Origin: Mycobacterium sp.
Lineage (GTDB): Bacteria; Actinomycetota; Actinomycetes; Mycobacteriales; Mycobacteriaceae
Length of the DNA: 64,000 nucleotides
Direction of reading: 5' to 3'
NCBI RefSeq assembly: GCF_004298145.1
Contig: NZ_SCRH01000023.1
Location: forward strand, 1 to 64,000
This document shows positions 1-8,119 of this stretch, one piece after another. Within the stretch, counting starts at the first letter, position 1; the number at the start of each line of letters is the position of its first letter. The notes under the pieces were generated by a model. That model was not told where the DNA came from and did no database searches. It saw only the letters and a list, made by a program, of their open reading frames with translations. Position numbers and translations under genes: made by a program.

Positions 1-2
1 GC

Positions 3-116
3 GGCGAATTCCAAATCTTCGACACCGACGACATCACCACCGGCCCCATCTGCAAAATCGAACTCCCCTTCCACATGGGCTGGACCCCACACGGACACTG
101 GATGGACTTCCGCTAA
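3..116 (+). CDS. C-terminal end of a carotenoid cleavage oxygenase (RPE65 family), cut by window edge
   Basis: Only the last 37 codons are inside the window, read in the frame that ends at the TAA at 114-116. The peptide runs from GEFQIFDTDD through the stretch TGPICKIELPFHMGW to GHWMDFR. The pattern of an aspartate-rich turn, 'GP(I/V)C/A.I.LP', then 'G.HG.W' is the usual C-terminal strand of carotenoid/lignostilbene cleavage oxygenases, Fe(II) enzymes that split conjugated double bonds. The iron-binding histidines lie outside the window apart from the terminal HG.W region. The next gene converges on it from the minus strand about 90 bp away. The family assignment rests on a short segment, so it is likely but not certain. 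Confidence 0.6.
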   Translation, partial: GEFQIFDTDDITTGPICKIELPFHMGWTPHGHWMDFR

Positions 117-204
117 CGCGGCGACGAGCCCGGAGCGATACGGTAATCCGCTGCGAACGCGGCGTTTACAACGATGTCGAGGTGGCGAGCTGGTGCTGCC
201 GACG

Positions 205-1821
205 TTAGCGGGTCGGGCTGCGCCGTCGCGCCGACTCGAGGACGTCGACGACGCCTCTGCCACCGTCGATACGAACAACGTCGCCGTTCTTCAGGGCTCG
301 GGTACCAATCCGGGTGTTGATCACACACGGAATTCCGAGTTCGCGCGCGACGATGGCCCCATGGCTGGAGGGCGCACCGACGTCGATGACGGCTCCCGCC
401 GCAAGCATGAACAACGTTCCGTATGACGGGTCCGTCGACTTGCAGACGAGGATCTCACCTTCCTGCAGCTCCGCTGCATTCGGATCGGTGACCACTTTCA
501 CCCGGCCCTCGACGACTCCGGGGCTGGCCGCCAGACCCTCGATGCGCACGGTAGAGGTGGTGTCGGCGTGTTTGGCTATCTGGGTGGGTGTGCCCTCCCA
601 GGTCTGCGGGACATCGAATGCCGCGTACGTGTCGCGCCGGGCGCGGCGAAATTCGACCTCCGCGCGGTAGTCGCGTGATACCCCGGCCTTCAGTTCGTCG
701 ATCGTCAGGAACGCGACATCGTCTGGGGTATCGATCATTCCGTCGGCGGCCATCGACGGCCCGACGATACGCACGGCGGCGCGCGCGACGTCAATGCCGT
801 GCAAGTAGGTGGCCTTGCCGGTCTCACGCAACGCCCACAGTTTGTCGCTCAGCGACAACACCATCTTGGCGGCCGGACGGCGATGTGGGGGCAGCGCAGC
901 CATCAACTCGGCCGTTGCTGCGCGACGGCGCCTTCCGACCTCCGCGGCGCTGCGCAGCGGAGCCCGGTCCTCGTCCATTGCGCGGTACGAGTCGACTGTT
1001 GCGTGCAGTGCGCGCGGATCCTCCCGCCACGCCACACTGGTCACGGCGCCCTCGCCCGGGCAGTGGAACCCGTACTCGGCCAGGAAACCGTCGAGATCTC
1101 CGTGGCCGCGGGACACTCCCCATAGCCGGTTCAACATGTTCACCTCTTGCAAGGAGCCCAGGCCGCGGGACAACTCCAGTTCGAGCTCGGGCCTGCCGAC
1201 GCTCTCCACGAGCGTGCGGACGCGTCCCAGGACGCCCTGAATGAGCATGGTGCCCAAGGTGTGCGGCCGCATCATCGCGGTCATATGGTCGTGCCCCTCG
1301 CGGAGTTTCGCCCGAGCGGTGGCGGCGTCGGCGTCCTTGAGTTCGGCGATCGACCGCTGCCACCAACGCTGACTGACCGGCATTTCCCGGTTGATCCGCC
1401 CCGCAACGCCCAGCGCCGCGCCCGGCGCCTTCACGGCCACGATCGGGTAGCGCCGCAGCGAGCGCTGGCTGGGAATGCCCTCACGCGGATTGCCGAACAG
1501 GTCGCGCTCCATCGCGTCACCCGAGGTGCCCGGCATCGAGTCGGCCAGGCGGCGAACGAGATCGACGTTGACCGAATAACGCCCGCAGATCAGCGACGAG
1601 ATGCGCCGATCGGAGTCGGCGGCATGCACGACATCGCGTTCGGGAACCACTCCCATGTCAGCAAACGCTCCCAGGGTGCCTCGGTTGACCGGCTCCAGCC
1701 AGAACGTCCCGCTGAGCGGGTCGACGACACCGACCAGGTTCTCTTCGGCGTTGATCGTTGTCCAGCAGGTGTTTTCGCCCCCTGGCTGGTGCAGTGGATC
1801 TGCAAAGCCCTTGTCGTTCAA
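205..1821 (-). CDS. RPH/PEP-synthase-like His-domain protein without ATP-grasp domain, copy 1
   Basis: 538 aa from a TTG start at 1821 that overlaps the TGA of the upstream oxygenase gene (TTGA). A longer frame runs to 1944, but it reads through the oxygenase gene. The N-terminus (WTTINAEENLVGVVDPLSG) resembles the start of the central substrate domain of rifampin phosphotransferases and PEP synthases (W.RGNAGEV...P.SPL). The C-terminal ~90 residues are the mobile phosphohistidine domain, with the motif SSHGAIVARELGIPCV and His487 as the expected phosphorylated residue. The N-terminal ATP-grasp domain of RPH (roughly 300 residues) is absent, so the phosphate donor is unclear. It may be a two-component version of the enzyme or a non-phosphorylating relative. 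It is the last gene of the minus-strand operon that starts at 7961. Family: confident; activity: unknown. Confidence 0.75.
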   Translation of the reverse strand: MNDKGFADPLHQPGGENTCWTTINAEENLVGVVDPLSGTFWLEPVNRGTLGAFADMGVVPERDVVHAADSDRRISSLICGRYSVNVDLVRRLADSMPGTSGDAMERDLFGNPREGIPSQRSLRRYPIVAVKAPGAALGVAGRINREMPVSQRWWQRSIAELKDADAATARAKLREGHDHMTAMMRPHTLGTMLIQGVLGRVRTLVESVGRPELELELSRGLGSLQEVNMLNRLWGVSRGHGDLDGFLAEYGFHCPGEGAVTSVAWREDPRALHATVDSYRAMDEDRAPLRSAAEVGRRRRAATAELMAALPPHRRPAAKMVLSLSDKLWALRETGKATYLHGIDVARAAVRIVGPSMAADGMIDTPDDVAFLTIDELKAGVSRDYRAEVEFRRARRDTYAAFDVPQTWEGTPTQIAKHADTTSTVRIEGLAASPGVVEGRVKVVTDPNAAELQEGEILVCKSTDPSYGTLFMLAAGAVIDVGAPSSHGAIVARELGIPCVINTRIGTRALKNGDVVRIDGGRGVVDVLESARRRSPTR

Positions 1822-2888
1822 GCCATCACCTGCCGGTAGTGTCGCCAGATCGCCCGTTGAGTCACCTCGTCGGTGACGTGCCCGGCGAGATGACCGTCGG
1901 CGTCGCGGTATTCGCGGCCCAGCCCACGGCTGAGGTCCAACCATTCCGGATGACGGGCGGTCACCCCTCGTTGGTTGCGTTCATACATCTCGGCATCGTC
2001 GGCCAATAGCAGTCCGGCGGGCCCGACTGAGCCCATGGTATTGCGAAAGAGTTTCGAGTTCAGTTCGGCCGCATCGTCGAGTTGTAGGGCGGTGACCAAC
2101 TGCACCGTACGGTCCACGGCGCACGGCGCGATGACGAATACCTGGATCTCGGCGATGAACAAATTGGGGAAGATCATCGCGTGCGGCGGCCCCTCGAGGA
2201 TGTACTCGTCGGCTCGCTCACCGTAGGCGTCGTGCATGCGCTGCATGTATTCGGGCATCTGTGCCGGTGTAGCGCTTACCCAGGACAGCGGTCCCGCCTG
2301 CCGGAACTGGGGCGCCACCACCAATTCGGTGTGGCCTTGGTCGAGCGCGCGTGCACCCGCCACCGACCGCCCGTCGAACAGCCCGGTCAGTGGCCCTCTT
2401 GCCACCGAGAAGATGGAGCCGTGCACAAACGTCGGGTGATACCCGTCAACCTCGTTCTCCACCAGCAGCTTCCAGTTGGCATTGACCTCGTGTTCGAGCC
2501 AGCCGCAGTCCAGGCGGACCTTGCCCGTCGGGGACAGCCGCGCGATCTGGTCGAAAACCGCAGTCGCGTCGCCGAGGTGTTCGTCGAGCCCGGGTCCGTC
2601 GGCGGCGAAGGATCCGAAGACGAAGCCGTGGATGGAGTCCGCCCGCGCTACGCCGTCTATGTCCACCGTGCCGTCGGAACGGCGTAGCAGGGTGACCGGA
2701 CGGTGCGCTATCGCGCGGCGGATGGCATCACCCGGTGCCGGGATCTCGCTGTCGTGTCCGACGAAAACCCAGCCGCGATACCAGATGCGTCGCAGCTCTT
2801 CGGCGTAAATCTGGGGATCGGTGTAGAGCGAACCGTGTACCCGGCTGTCTTCGATCAGGCCGTCCAGATTGAAATCGGCGATTGTCAC
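1818..2888 (-). CDS. Aromatic-ring-hydroxylating oxygenase alpha-subunit-like protein lacking the Rieske domain
   Basis: 356 aa, ATG at 2888. Residues 30-75 match the start of Rieske oxygenase alpha subunits (RIWYRGWVFVGHDSEIPAPG, then RPVTLLRRSDGTV). The sequence then jumps at about residue 78 straight to VARADSIHGFVFGSF, the segment that normally follows the [2Fe-2S] domain. The CxH...CxxH cluster motif is missing, and the protein is about 75 residues shorter than the family norm (~430). The catalytic domain looks intact: NWK at 138-140, E144-N145, D148, H151 and H156, and the third-ligand region LLADDAEMYERNQRG (D297/D298). Without a Rieske cluster it cannot take electrons from its own domain in the usual way. 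It may use another donor, act as a non-redox enzyme, or be an in-frame deletion derivative. It lies 3 bp after the preceding gene and overlaps the next by 4 bp. Confidence 0.8.
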   Translation of the reverse strand: MTIADFNLDGLIEDSRVHGSLYTDPQIYAEELRRIWYRGWVFVGHDSEIPAPGDAIRRAIAHRPVTLLRRSDGTVDIDGVARADSIHGFVFGSFAADGPGLDEHLGDATAVFDQIARLSPTGKVRLDCGWLEHEVNANWKLLVENEVDGYHPTFVHGSIFSVARGPLTGLFDGRSVAGARALDQGHTELVVAPQFRQAGPLSWVSATPAQMPEYMQRMHDAYGERADEYILEGPPHAMIFPNLFIAEIQVFVIAPCAVDRTVQLVTALQLDDAAELNSKLFRNTMGSVGPAGLLLADDAEMYERNQRGVTARHPEWLDLSRGLGREYRDADGHLAGHVTDEVTQRAIWRHYRQVMA

Positions 2889-2891
2889 AGC

Positions 2892-3953
2892 TCAGACTTC
2901 GCTGTGCAGGAGTGCCGATCTGGGTGAGCGGCGATTCATTGAGTGCTGGAATGCCTGGTCCCACCACATTTCCTGCGCCGAGTTGTAGGCCACCCGGCCC
3001 TTCGCGTCCCGCCAGCGGTACAGCGCCTGCCGCAGAATCGAATGGTTCCAGGTGGGCAGTGCGGTCATGGCCATGGCCTCCGCGGTGAGTTCGTGCGTGG
3101 CGCCCGTCGTGTCGACCGCAGAGACCTCGAACGCGGACACCATGTGCAGGTACGGGTGTCGCGCGGTGGCGTTGAGGTGTACTGACGCCACCTGCCGCAC
3201 TTCCCCGTCGACAATCACCCAGGCGTTGTGGAATGTCGGCCGGTCGGCCGGTACGTCGAACACGCCTTCCCAAGACGGATCGGTGCCGGGCGCTTCGTAT
3301 CCCACCTGGTTGAAAGCAAAGTCGTTGTACCAGACCGGCGTCCAGATGGCAGGAGGGAACACGATCGCGTCGCGGTACTCCGAGCGGACCTGCCCCCAGG
3401 ACCGGTCGCGCCCGTCGACGCTGTCGAACTCGTAGCGTCGGCCGTCGAGGACCAGCTGACCCATGTTGCGCATCATCTGCTCCGAGCCCCCCTTGGCCCG
3501 CTCCCCCGTTGCGCCGTGCGCATCCTCGCCGGGTATCACGTGTCCGCGGGCCAGCAGCGGTGTGACACCCGTCGACTCAACCTCCAGTGCCGTCTTGCCG
3601 TCCGGACTGCGGTAAGTGATCCGGAATCGCTTGCCAGGCTCGAGGATGTCGACTCGCAGCCCGTTGGCCATGGTCAACACCCCGTTCTCGAAATCCGGCC
3701 ATGGCATGGTCATCTGGTAGTCCATGTACGCCATATCGGGCGGGTCGAGATTGTCCAGGCCGCGGAAGACGCACAGGCCGCCCTCCGACATTGAGAAGTA
3801 CGGCTTGCACTTGACGTAGGCGAAGATGCTGATCTCGTCTTCGGGCACCGTGAAAAGCCAAGCGTAGGTGTAGATCAGGTGTGGGTCGAGCGTTTCACCC
3901 GGCTGTCGATTCGGCAGGATGAGATCCGTCATTCGGTCTCGGGTCGGGAACAT
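2892..3953 (-). CDS. AttH/CrtC-like lipocalin-fold protein, DRSWG subfamily (paralogue of 3960-5051)
   Basis: 353 aa from ATG 3953; an internal ATG at 3932 (MTDLILPNRQPG) is an alternative start. There is no signal peptide and no membrane segment, so it is probably cytoplasmic. Two recurrent features are visible: DMAYMDYQMTMPWP near residue 75, and DGRDRSWGQ near residue 185. The DRSWG motif marks proteins I associate with the AttH/hydroxyneurosporene-synthase (CrtC) two-barrel fold, which I believe databases list as DUF7064/DUF7065 (from memory). CrtC hydrates terminal double bonds of carotenoids, but related actinobacterial proteins have no assigned reaction. It is clearly a tandem duplicate of the neighbouring gene and lies in an operon with oxygenase, flavoprotein and His-domain genes. 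Confidence 0.6.
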   Translation of the reverse strand: MFPTRDRMTDLILPNRQPGETLDPHLIYTYAWLFTVPEDEISIFAYVKCKPYFSMSEGGLCVFRGLDNLDPPDMAYMDYQMTMPWPDFENGVLTMANGLRVDILEPGKRFRITYRSPDGKTALEVESTGVTPLLARGHVIPGEDAHGATGERAKGGSEQMMRNMGQLVLDGRRYEFDSVDGRDRSWGQVRSEYRDAIVFPPAIWTPVWYNDFAFNQVGYEAPGTDPSWEGVFDVPADRPTFHNAWVIVDGEVRQVASVHLNATARHPYLHMVSAFEVSAVDTTGATHELTAEAMAMTALPTWNHSILRQALYRWRDAKGRVAYNSAQEMWWDQAFQHSMNRRSPRSALLHSEV

Positions 3954-3959
3954 CTCGCG

Positions 3960-5051
3960 TCACACCCCCGTTGGCGCCGGGGCGGGTGAGCGGTAAACAC
4001 GTTGTCCCGCACGCTCGTTCATGGTCCGCATGTAGATGTCGTCGAACCACATTTCCTGATAGGTGTTGTCGCATTCGCGTCCGTCGTCGGAGCGCCAGTG
4101 TGCGGTACCGACGCGGATGGCCGCGTTGGGCCACGCGACGGCGTTGCACATCGCCGTTGTCTCACCGTAGAAGTGGAATCGCCGGCCGCCCTCCACCTCG
4201 ACCTCGACCTCTTGGCGTTGCGCCGAATACAGCACCGGGTGGCTCTCGTGCACCGTGCGGATCACCTTGGTGACCGGCAGGTCCTCGCCGTCGACCATGA
4301 TCCACGCGAAGTAGTGCGAGGGTTTGGCGGGATCCACGTCGTAGAGGCCCGTCCAGTTGGGATTCGTGCTCGGGGAGACATAACCGGCGGAGTTGAAGAT
4401 GAGGTCGGGACCGAAGTACATCGGGGTCCAGCCCACCGGTGGCAGCGTCGGGATCTGGGCCCGGCGATGTTTGGACTCGGTGCGAATCTGTCGCCACGAC
4501 CGGTCCCGCGGGTTGTAACAGTCGACGTCGTAACGCTTTCCACGCAACATTAGTTCGCCGGTCACGTGCATCATCTGTTCGGTGCCGCCGGGTGTCAGCG
4601 CCGGATCGCCGTGCAGATCCTCCCCGGGAATGATGTGTCCACGCGCGTACAGCGGGGTCACCGCCTCGGCGATCAAGTCGAAGCTGGCCTCACCATTCGG
4701 GCTGGTGTAGGTCAGGCGATTCGTGCGTCCCAATTCCACGAACTCGATGCGCAGGCCATTGTCCGTTGTGAGGGACTTCTCGTCGACGGTGGGCCACGGC
4801 ATGGTCATCTCGTAGTCCATGTAGGCCATGTCGAGCGGGTCGAAGTTCTGGTCGCCCTGGAAGATCAGGACGCCGCCCTGGCACACCCCGAAGGTGGGCC
4901 TGCCCAGGAAGTAGATGTAGGCGCCGATCCGCTCCTCGGGGATGTGCATGCCGTGGTAGTAGGTGTAGAGCATGGCCGGGTCCCAGTTGGCGCCGGCCTT
5001 GGGCAGCGCCAGGTATCTGTCGGATTCGGGTGGGTGGGTCGCGTGCGGCAC
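3960..5051 (-). CDS. AttH/CrtC-like lipocalin-fold protein with altered DRSW-R motif
   Basis: 363 aa from a GTG at 5051, with an AAGGAG ribosome-binding site 9 nt upstream. The gene ends 6 bp before its paralogue (start 3953). Shared landmarks are LDMAYMDYEMTMPWP near residue 75, ARGHIIPGEDLHGDP, and a C-terminal YQEMWFDDIYMRTMNER that matches YNSAQEMWWDQAF in the neighbour. The signature reads NPRDRSWRQ, so the glycine of DRSWG is replaced by arginine. This may mean that only one of the two paralogues is catalytic. Function is inferred only at the level of the AttH/CrtC fold. A pair of such proteins between a desaturase-like flavoprotein and an oxygenase suggests consecutive steps on, or carriage of, one hydrophobic substrate. 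Confidence 0.6.
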   Translation of the reverse strand: MPHATHPPESDRYLALPKAGANWDPAMLYTYYHGMHIPEERIGAYIYFLGRPTFGVCQGGVLIFQGDQNFDPLDMAYMDYEMTMPWPTVDEKSLTTDNGLRIEFVELGRTNRLTYTSPNGEASFDLIAEAVTPLYARGHIIPGEDLHGDPALTPGGTEQMMHVTGELMLRGKRYDVDCYNPRDRSWRQIRTESKHRRAQIPTLPPVGWTPMYFGPDLIFNSAGYVSPSTNPNWTGLYDVDPAKPSHYFAWIMVDGEDLPVTKVIRTVHESHPVLYSAQRQEVEVEVEGGRRFHFYGETTAMCNAVAWPNAAIRVGTAHWRSDDGRECDNTYQEMWFDDIYMRTMNERAGQRVYRSPAPAPTGV

Positions 5052-5088
5052 GAGGGTCTCCTTTGCGGAAGTGGTCGGGGGTCGGAAG

Positions 5089-6771
5089 TTACGAGCGATC
5101 GGATTGGGCGTCAGCGGAATTCGACAGCGCCCGGTCCCGGGCCCGCGCCTCCTCGACCGCGTGATTGGCGACGCCCTTTTTGTCCTCGCGGCGGAACAGC
5201 TTGATCATCGTCTTCGCGGCGTTCTGGCCCGGCATGCCGCTGATACCCGCGACGGGGTGGGTGCCCGAACCGCTGAGAAACAGTCCGGGGACCGGCGTGC
5301 TGTAGCCGGCGAACCCCCAGGCGGGCTTGGCGGGGCCGAACCGGGTGATCACCGGGTCGACGTGATAGACACTTCCGTCGACGGCGTTGAACCGCTCCTC
5401 GATGTCGGGCGGCATCAACGACTTTCGAGCGATCTCGAGCTCATCGAGGCCCTCGTAGTAGAACGAGGACTGTTCGATCACGGTGTCGGTGATGGCCTTG
5501 CGCGCGGCGTCCCAGCCGGTGTGGGGGTCGAAGGGCACCAGACCGGTCCAGAACCACCAGGTGTCCTTGTCCGGGGGGCCGAGCGACGGGTCGAACGCGG
5601 TGGTGCAGTAGCCGAGGCCGGGAACGTGATCGGGCACCTCGCCGCGGATGCAGGCCTTTTGCGCGTCGAGGGTCTCCTGATAGGTGTGGAAGCTGTTCAA
5701 CGGGACCTTCAGGTTCAGCCCGTCACCGCGCCACTGCTCCATCTTCTTCATCGTGATCTTGCCTTTGAGCACCACATTGACTTTCGCGTCGGCGAACCCG
5801 CGGCCGCTGGTCGGGATGTGCGCAACCCGGTTGGCTTGCCTGCGCGGCAGAACGCCCTCGGGCAACAGGCGATTGAGCGTCTGGCTGGGCGAGAACGCGG
5901 TCAGCACACCGCGGCGCGCATACAGTTGCTCGTCACCGTTGACCTCGACGCCGACCACCCGCCCCGCCCGGACGACCAACTGGGTTACCTTGGCGCTGGT
6001 GCGGATTCGGCCGCCGTTGTCCGCGATCACTTGGGACAGCGCGCGCGGAAACGCGCCGGTGCCGCCTTCGAACATCGACACGCCGTACTTGGACAGGATG
6101 CCGAGGTAGATCAACGACCAACCACTGGCGTCGGAGTGGTAGTTCATGAACGGCAGTCCGATCATCAGTGCCGCCCTGATGATGTCAGATTCGAAGCGCT
6201 CCTCGACGGTTTCGGCCTGCGTCGCACCTGCCCACCGGATGATCTCGCCGAGCTTGCGGCTGTGCCGTGCGGCCCGCACCAGGAACTTGCGCACCGCGGG
6301 GAACTCGGGATGGCGCGGGTTGGTCTGCATGAGCGGTAACCCGATCTCCATGCCCGCGGCGATCACCTCGTACATGTCTAGGTAGGCCTTGGCATCCTGG
6401 GGTGAGAAGTACCGCAGCTCGTCGGCGACCTTGCGGGGGTCGCGCCACAGCGCGAGGGAACGGTGGTCGAGCTGCATTTGCACATGGGCCGGATCGGTAA
6501 CCCGTTGCCGCAGACCGTACTTCGTCGACAACTCGAGGTCGGCGTCGATGGTGGTGGTGCGGAATAGCGAGGCTTGCACCGAACCCTCGTTGACCAGGTG
6601 GTCGGGGGCCTCGGGGAAGATCGCGTTGGTGGCCGTCATCCCACCGAAGACCGGTGACGCCTCCAGGACCAGGACGTCGAGGCCGGCCTTGGCCAGATAG
6701 GCGGCCGCCACCAGGCCGTTGTGACCCGCACCCGCGACGATGACATCGACGGAGCGCTGTGCCGCGGTCAC
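5089..6771 (-). CDS. Phytoene-desaturase-related FAD oxidoreductase
   Basis: 560 aa from a GTG at 6771 that overlaps the TGA of the LLM gene (GTGA). The frame extends upstream to 6996, but that part reads through the LLM gene. Residues ~6-35 form the Rossmann FAD-binding motif VDVIVAGAGHNGLVAAAY with the acidic end LEASPVFGG. The C-terminus carries PVPGLFLSGSGTHPVAGISG, the second FAD contact of the CrtI/COG1233 family. The length fits phytoene-desaturase-like proteins and their PYROXD2 relatives. Expected activity is FAD-dependent dehydrogenation or saturation of a polyene or cyclic lipid; the substrate is unknown. A carotenoid-oxygenase fragment and CrtC-like neighbours make an isoprenoid-type substrate attractive, but this is inference. 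Confidence 0.8.
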   Translation of the reverse strand: MTAAQRSVDVIVAGAGHNGLVAAAYLAKAGLDVLVLEASPVFGGMTATNAIFPEAPDHLVNEGSVQASLFRTTTIDADLELSTKYGLRQRVTDPAHVQMQLDHRSLALWRDPRKVADELRYFSPQDAKAYLDMYEVIAAGMEIGLPLMQTNPRHPEFPAVRKFLVRAARHSRKLGEIIRWAGATQAETVEERFESDIIRAALMIGLPFMNYHSDASGWSLIYLGILSKYGVSMFEGGTGAFPRALSQVIADNGGRIRTSAKVTQLVVRAGRVVGVEVNGDEQLYARRGVLTAFSPSQTLNRLLPEGVLPRRQANRVAHIPTSGRGFADAKVNVVLKGKITMKKMEQWRGDGLNLKVPLNSFHTYQETLDAQKACIRGEVPDHVPGLGYCTTAFDPSLGPPDKDTWWFWTGLVPFDPHTGWDAARKAITDTVIEQSSFYYEGLDELEIARKSLMPPDIEERFNAVDGSVYHVDPVITRFGPAKPAWGFAGYSTPVPGLFLSGSGTHPVAGISGMPGQNAAKTMIKLFRREDKKGVANHAVEEARARDRALSNSADAQSDRS

Positions 6772-7961
6772 AGCGCCGCCCCGCTTGCCGCCGCGCCCGC
6801 CATTCCCTCGGGGATCGGCTGACCGTTGCGTTCGCGCAGCAGCCGCACCGTCTCGGTGACCAGCGCGAGCGAAGCCGCACTGTCCGCGAAGTTGCCGCTG
6901 CCCACGAACGCCGCGTAATTGATGATGTTCAGCCAGTCCAGGCCCGCGTCGATGTAGGGCTGTAGCTGATCGGCGACCTGCTTCGGGGTGCCGCACGCAC
7001 GGGCCCTGCGAACCACCGACGGGGGCACCTTGTCGATCACCGCCAGTGTGTCCTCGCGGGACCAGTCGGTCGAGATGATGTCGCGAGAGTAGTTGTAGTC
7101 GGGGCGGATCGGGTGCTCGATGATTCCCCAGCTGTTGAACACGTTCACGTCGGGAATCAGCGCGATCGAATCGAAGCGCAGCAGCGGATGGTTCACCACC
7201 GCCTCGGTCTCGTCGTCACTGGCGCAGATCAGCCCCAGGATCAGGGCGTAGAAACGCAACGCCTCGGGATCGCGGCCCGCTTCCTCGGCCCACCGCTTGA
7301 TCTGGCGGACCTGAGCCGCGTAGTGATCCGGGTCGCCCGCCGCCGGCAGCATGGTGATCCAGCCGTCGGCGTACTCGGCGGCGATCTTCATTGCGCGACC
7401 ACCACCCGCGACCAGGATCGGCGGCGCCTTGTCGCCATAGGGCATGGCGGTCATCACCGCCTTATCGAGGCTCCAGATCGGGCCGTCATAGCTGACCGGC
7501 CCGTCCGCGTCCATCAGCAACTTCTGGATCTTGATGGATTCTTCGAGGTGGGTGAAGGGCTTGTTGCGAGCCAGGCCGTACGGCTTGAAGTGGCGTATTT
7601 CGCCGGCGCCCATCCCGTGGAAGTAGCGGCCCTGGGAGAGGTGGTCCATGGTGAGCACCATCTGCGCATAGTTGGCCGGGCCGCGCCGGATCGCGTCATT
7701 GACGGTGATGCCCAGATTGATCCGCTCGCTGTGAGCGGCGGCGTCGGCGCACAGCGCCCACGCGTCGAAGTTCGTGTCGATGTCGAAGACTTCCGAACCC
7801 GGCGCGATGTCGGGAGTCCAGATCGACCGCGGAATCGTCATGCCCATCTGATCGGGCCAGATCATGAAGTCGTAGCCCTGAGCTTCGAACATCTGGGCGG
7901 CCATCCGATTCATCGTCACGTCGGTCAGCGAGCCGCATGCGCCATACCTGATATCCCTCAT
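6768..7961 (-). CDS. LLM-class flavin/F420-dependent oxidoreductase
   Basis: 397 aa, ATG at 7961, preceded by the strong ribosome-binding site GGGAGG. It is the first gene of the six-gene minus-strand operon ending at 205. The bacterial-luciferase-like TIM barrel is recognisable from YDFMIWPDQMG, RINLGITVNDAIRR, the GRYFHGMGAGEIRHFKPYG stretch and PILVAGGGRAMKIAAEYADG. In mycobacteria such proteins usually bind F420 or FMN and reduce or oxidise alcohol, imine or enone groups. The central motif MGAGE is typical of the F420-dependent branch. The C-terminal ~40 residues are low-complexity and probably disordered. The substrate is not predictable. Confidence 0.85.
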   Translation of the reverse strand: MRDIRYGACGSLTDVTMNRMAAQMFEAQGYDFMIWPDQMGMTIPRSIWTPDIAPGSEVFDIDTNFDAWALCADAAAHSERINLGITVNDAIRRGPANYAQMVLTMDHLSQGRYFHGMGAGEIRHFKPYGLARNKPFTHLEESIKIQKLLMDADGPVSYDGPIWSLDKAVMTAMPYGDKAPPILVAGGGRAMKIAAEYADGWITMLPAAGDPDHYAAQVRQIKRWAEEAGRDPEALRFYALILGLICASDDETEAVVNHPLLRFDSIALIPDVNVFNSWGIIEHPIRPDYNYSRDIISTDWSREDTLAVIDKVPPSVVRRARACGTPKQVADQLQPYIDAGLDWLNIINYAAFVGSGNFADSAASLALVTETVRLLRERNGQPIPEGMAGAAASGAAL

Positions 7962-8047
7962 TCAGACCCTCCCACTGGGCACGTCTCGTGCTACCGCGAC
8001 GTGTGAAGCACGTCACGCTGTGGGAATCCGATCACAGTTTGGTTTTC

Positions 8048-8119
8048 GTTGTCAACACCGTGTCCAGAATCATCAAACCAAGTGTCGACAGTCTGTCCTG
8101 GCTAGTCGGACACAGTGTC
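8048..8119. promoter_or_regulatory. Candidate promoter/operator region of the 7961 operon
   Basis: The 140-bp space between the TetR gene (stop 8102) and the LLM start holds several dyads. These are ACACCGTGT at 8055-8063, TGTCGACA at 8083-8090, and GACACAGTGTC at 8109-8119 (inside the last TetR codons). A TTGACA hexamer lies on the minus strand at 8050-8055, directly abutting the first dyad, but no convincing -10 follows at 17 bp. The repeated ACAC/GTGT half-sites suit one of the two adjacent TetR proteins (8102-8737, 8734-9672). ACACGGCGTGT at 9723-9733, in front of the other transcription unit, fits the same scheme. Low confidence. Confidence 0.35.

Noticed and set aside
205..1944. Longest start (1944) for His-domain copy 1
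   Set aside because: The added 41 residues are an out-of-frame reading of the oxygenase end. TTG 1821 gives the normal 4-base overlap and the length of the paralogues.
4972..6339. 455-codon plus-strand frame opposite the flavoprotein and AttH-like genes
   Set aside because: Antisense shadow. Valine/arginine-rich, no motif.
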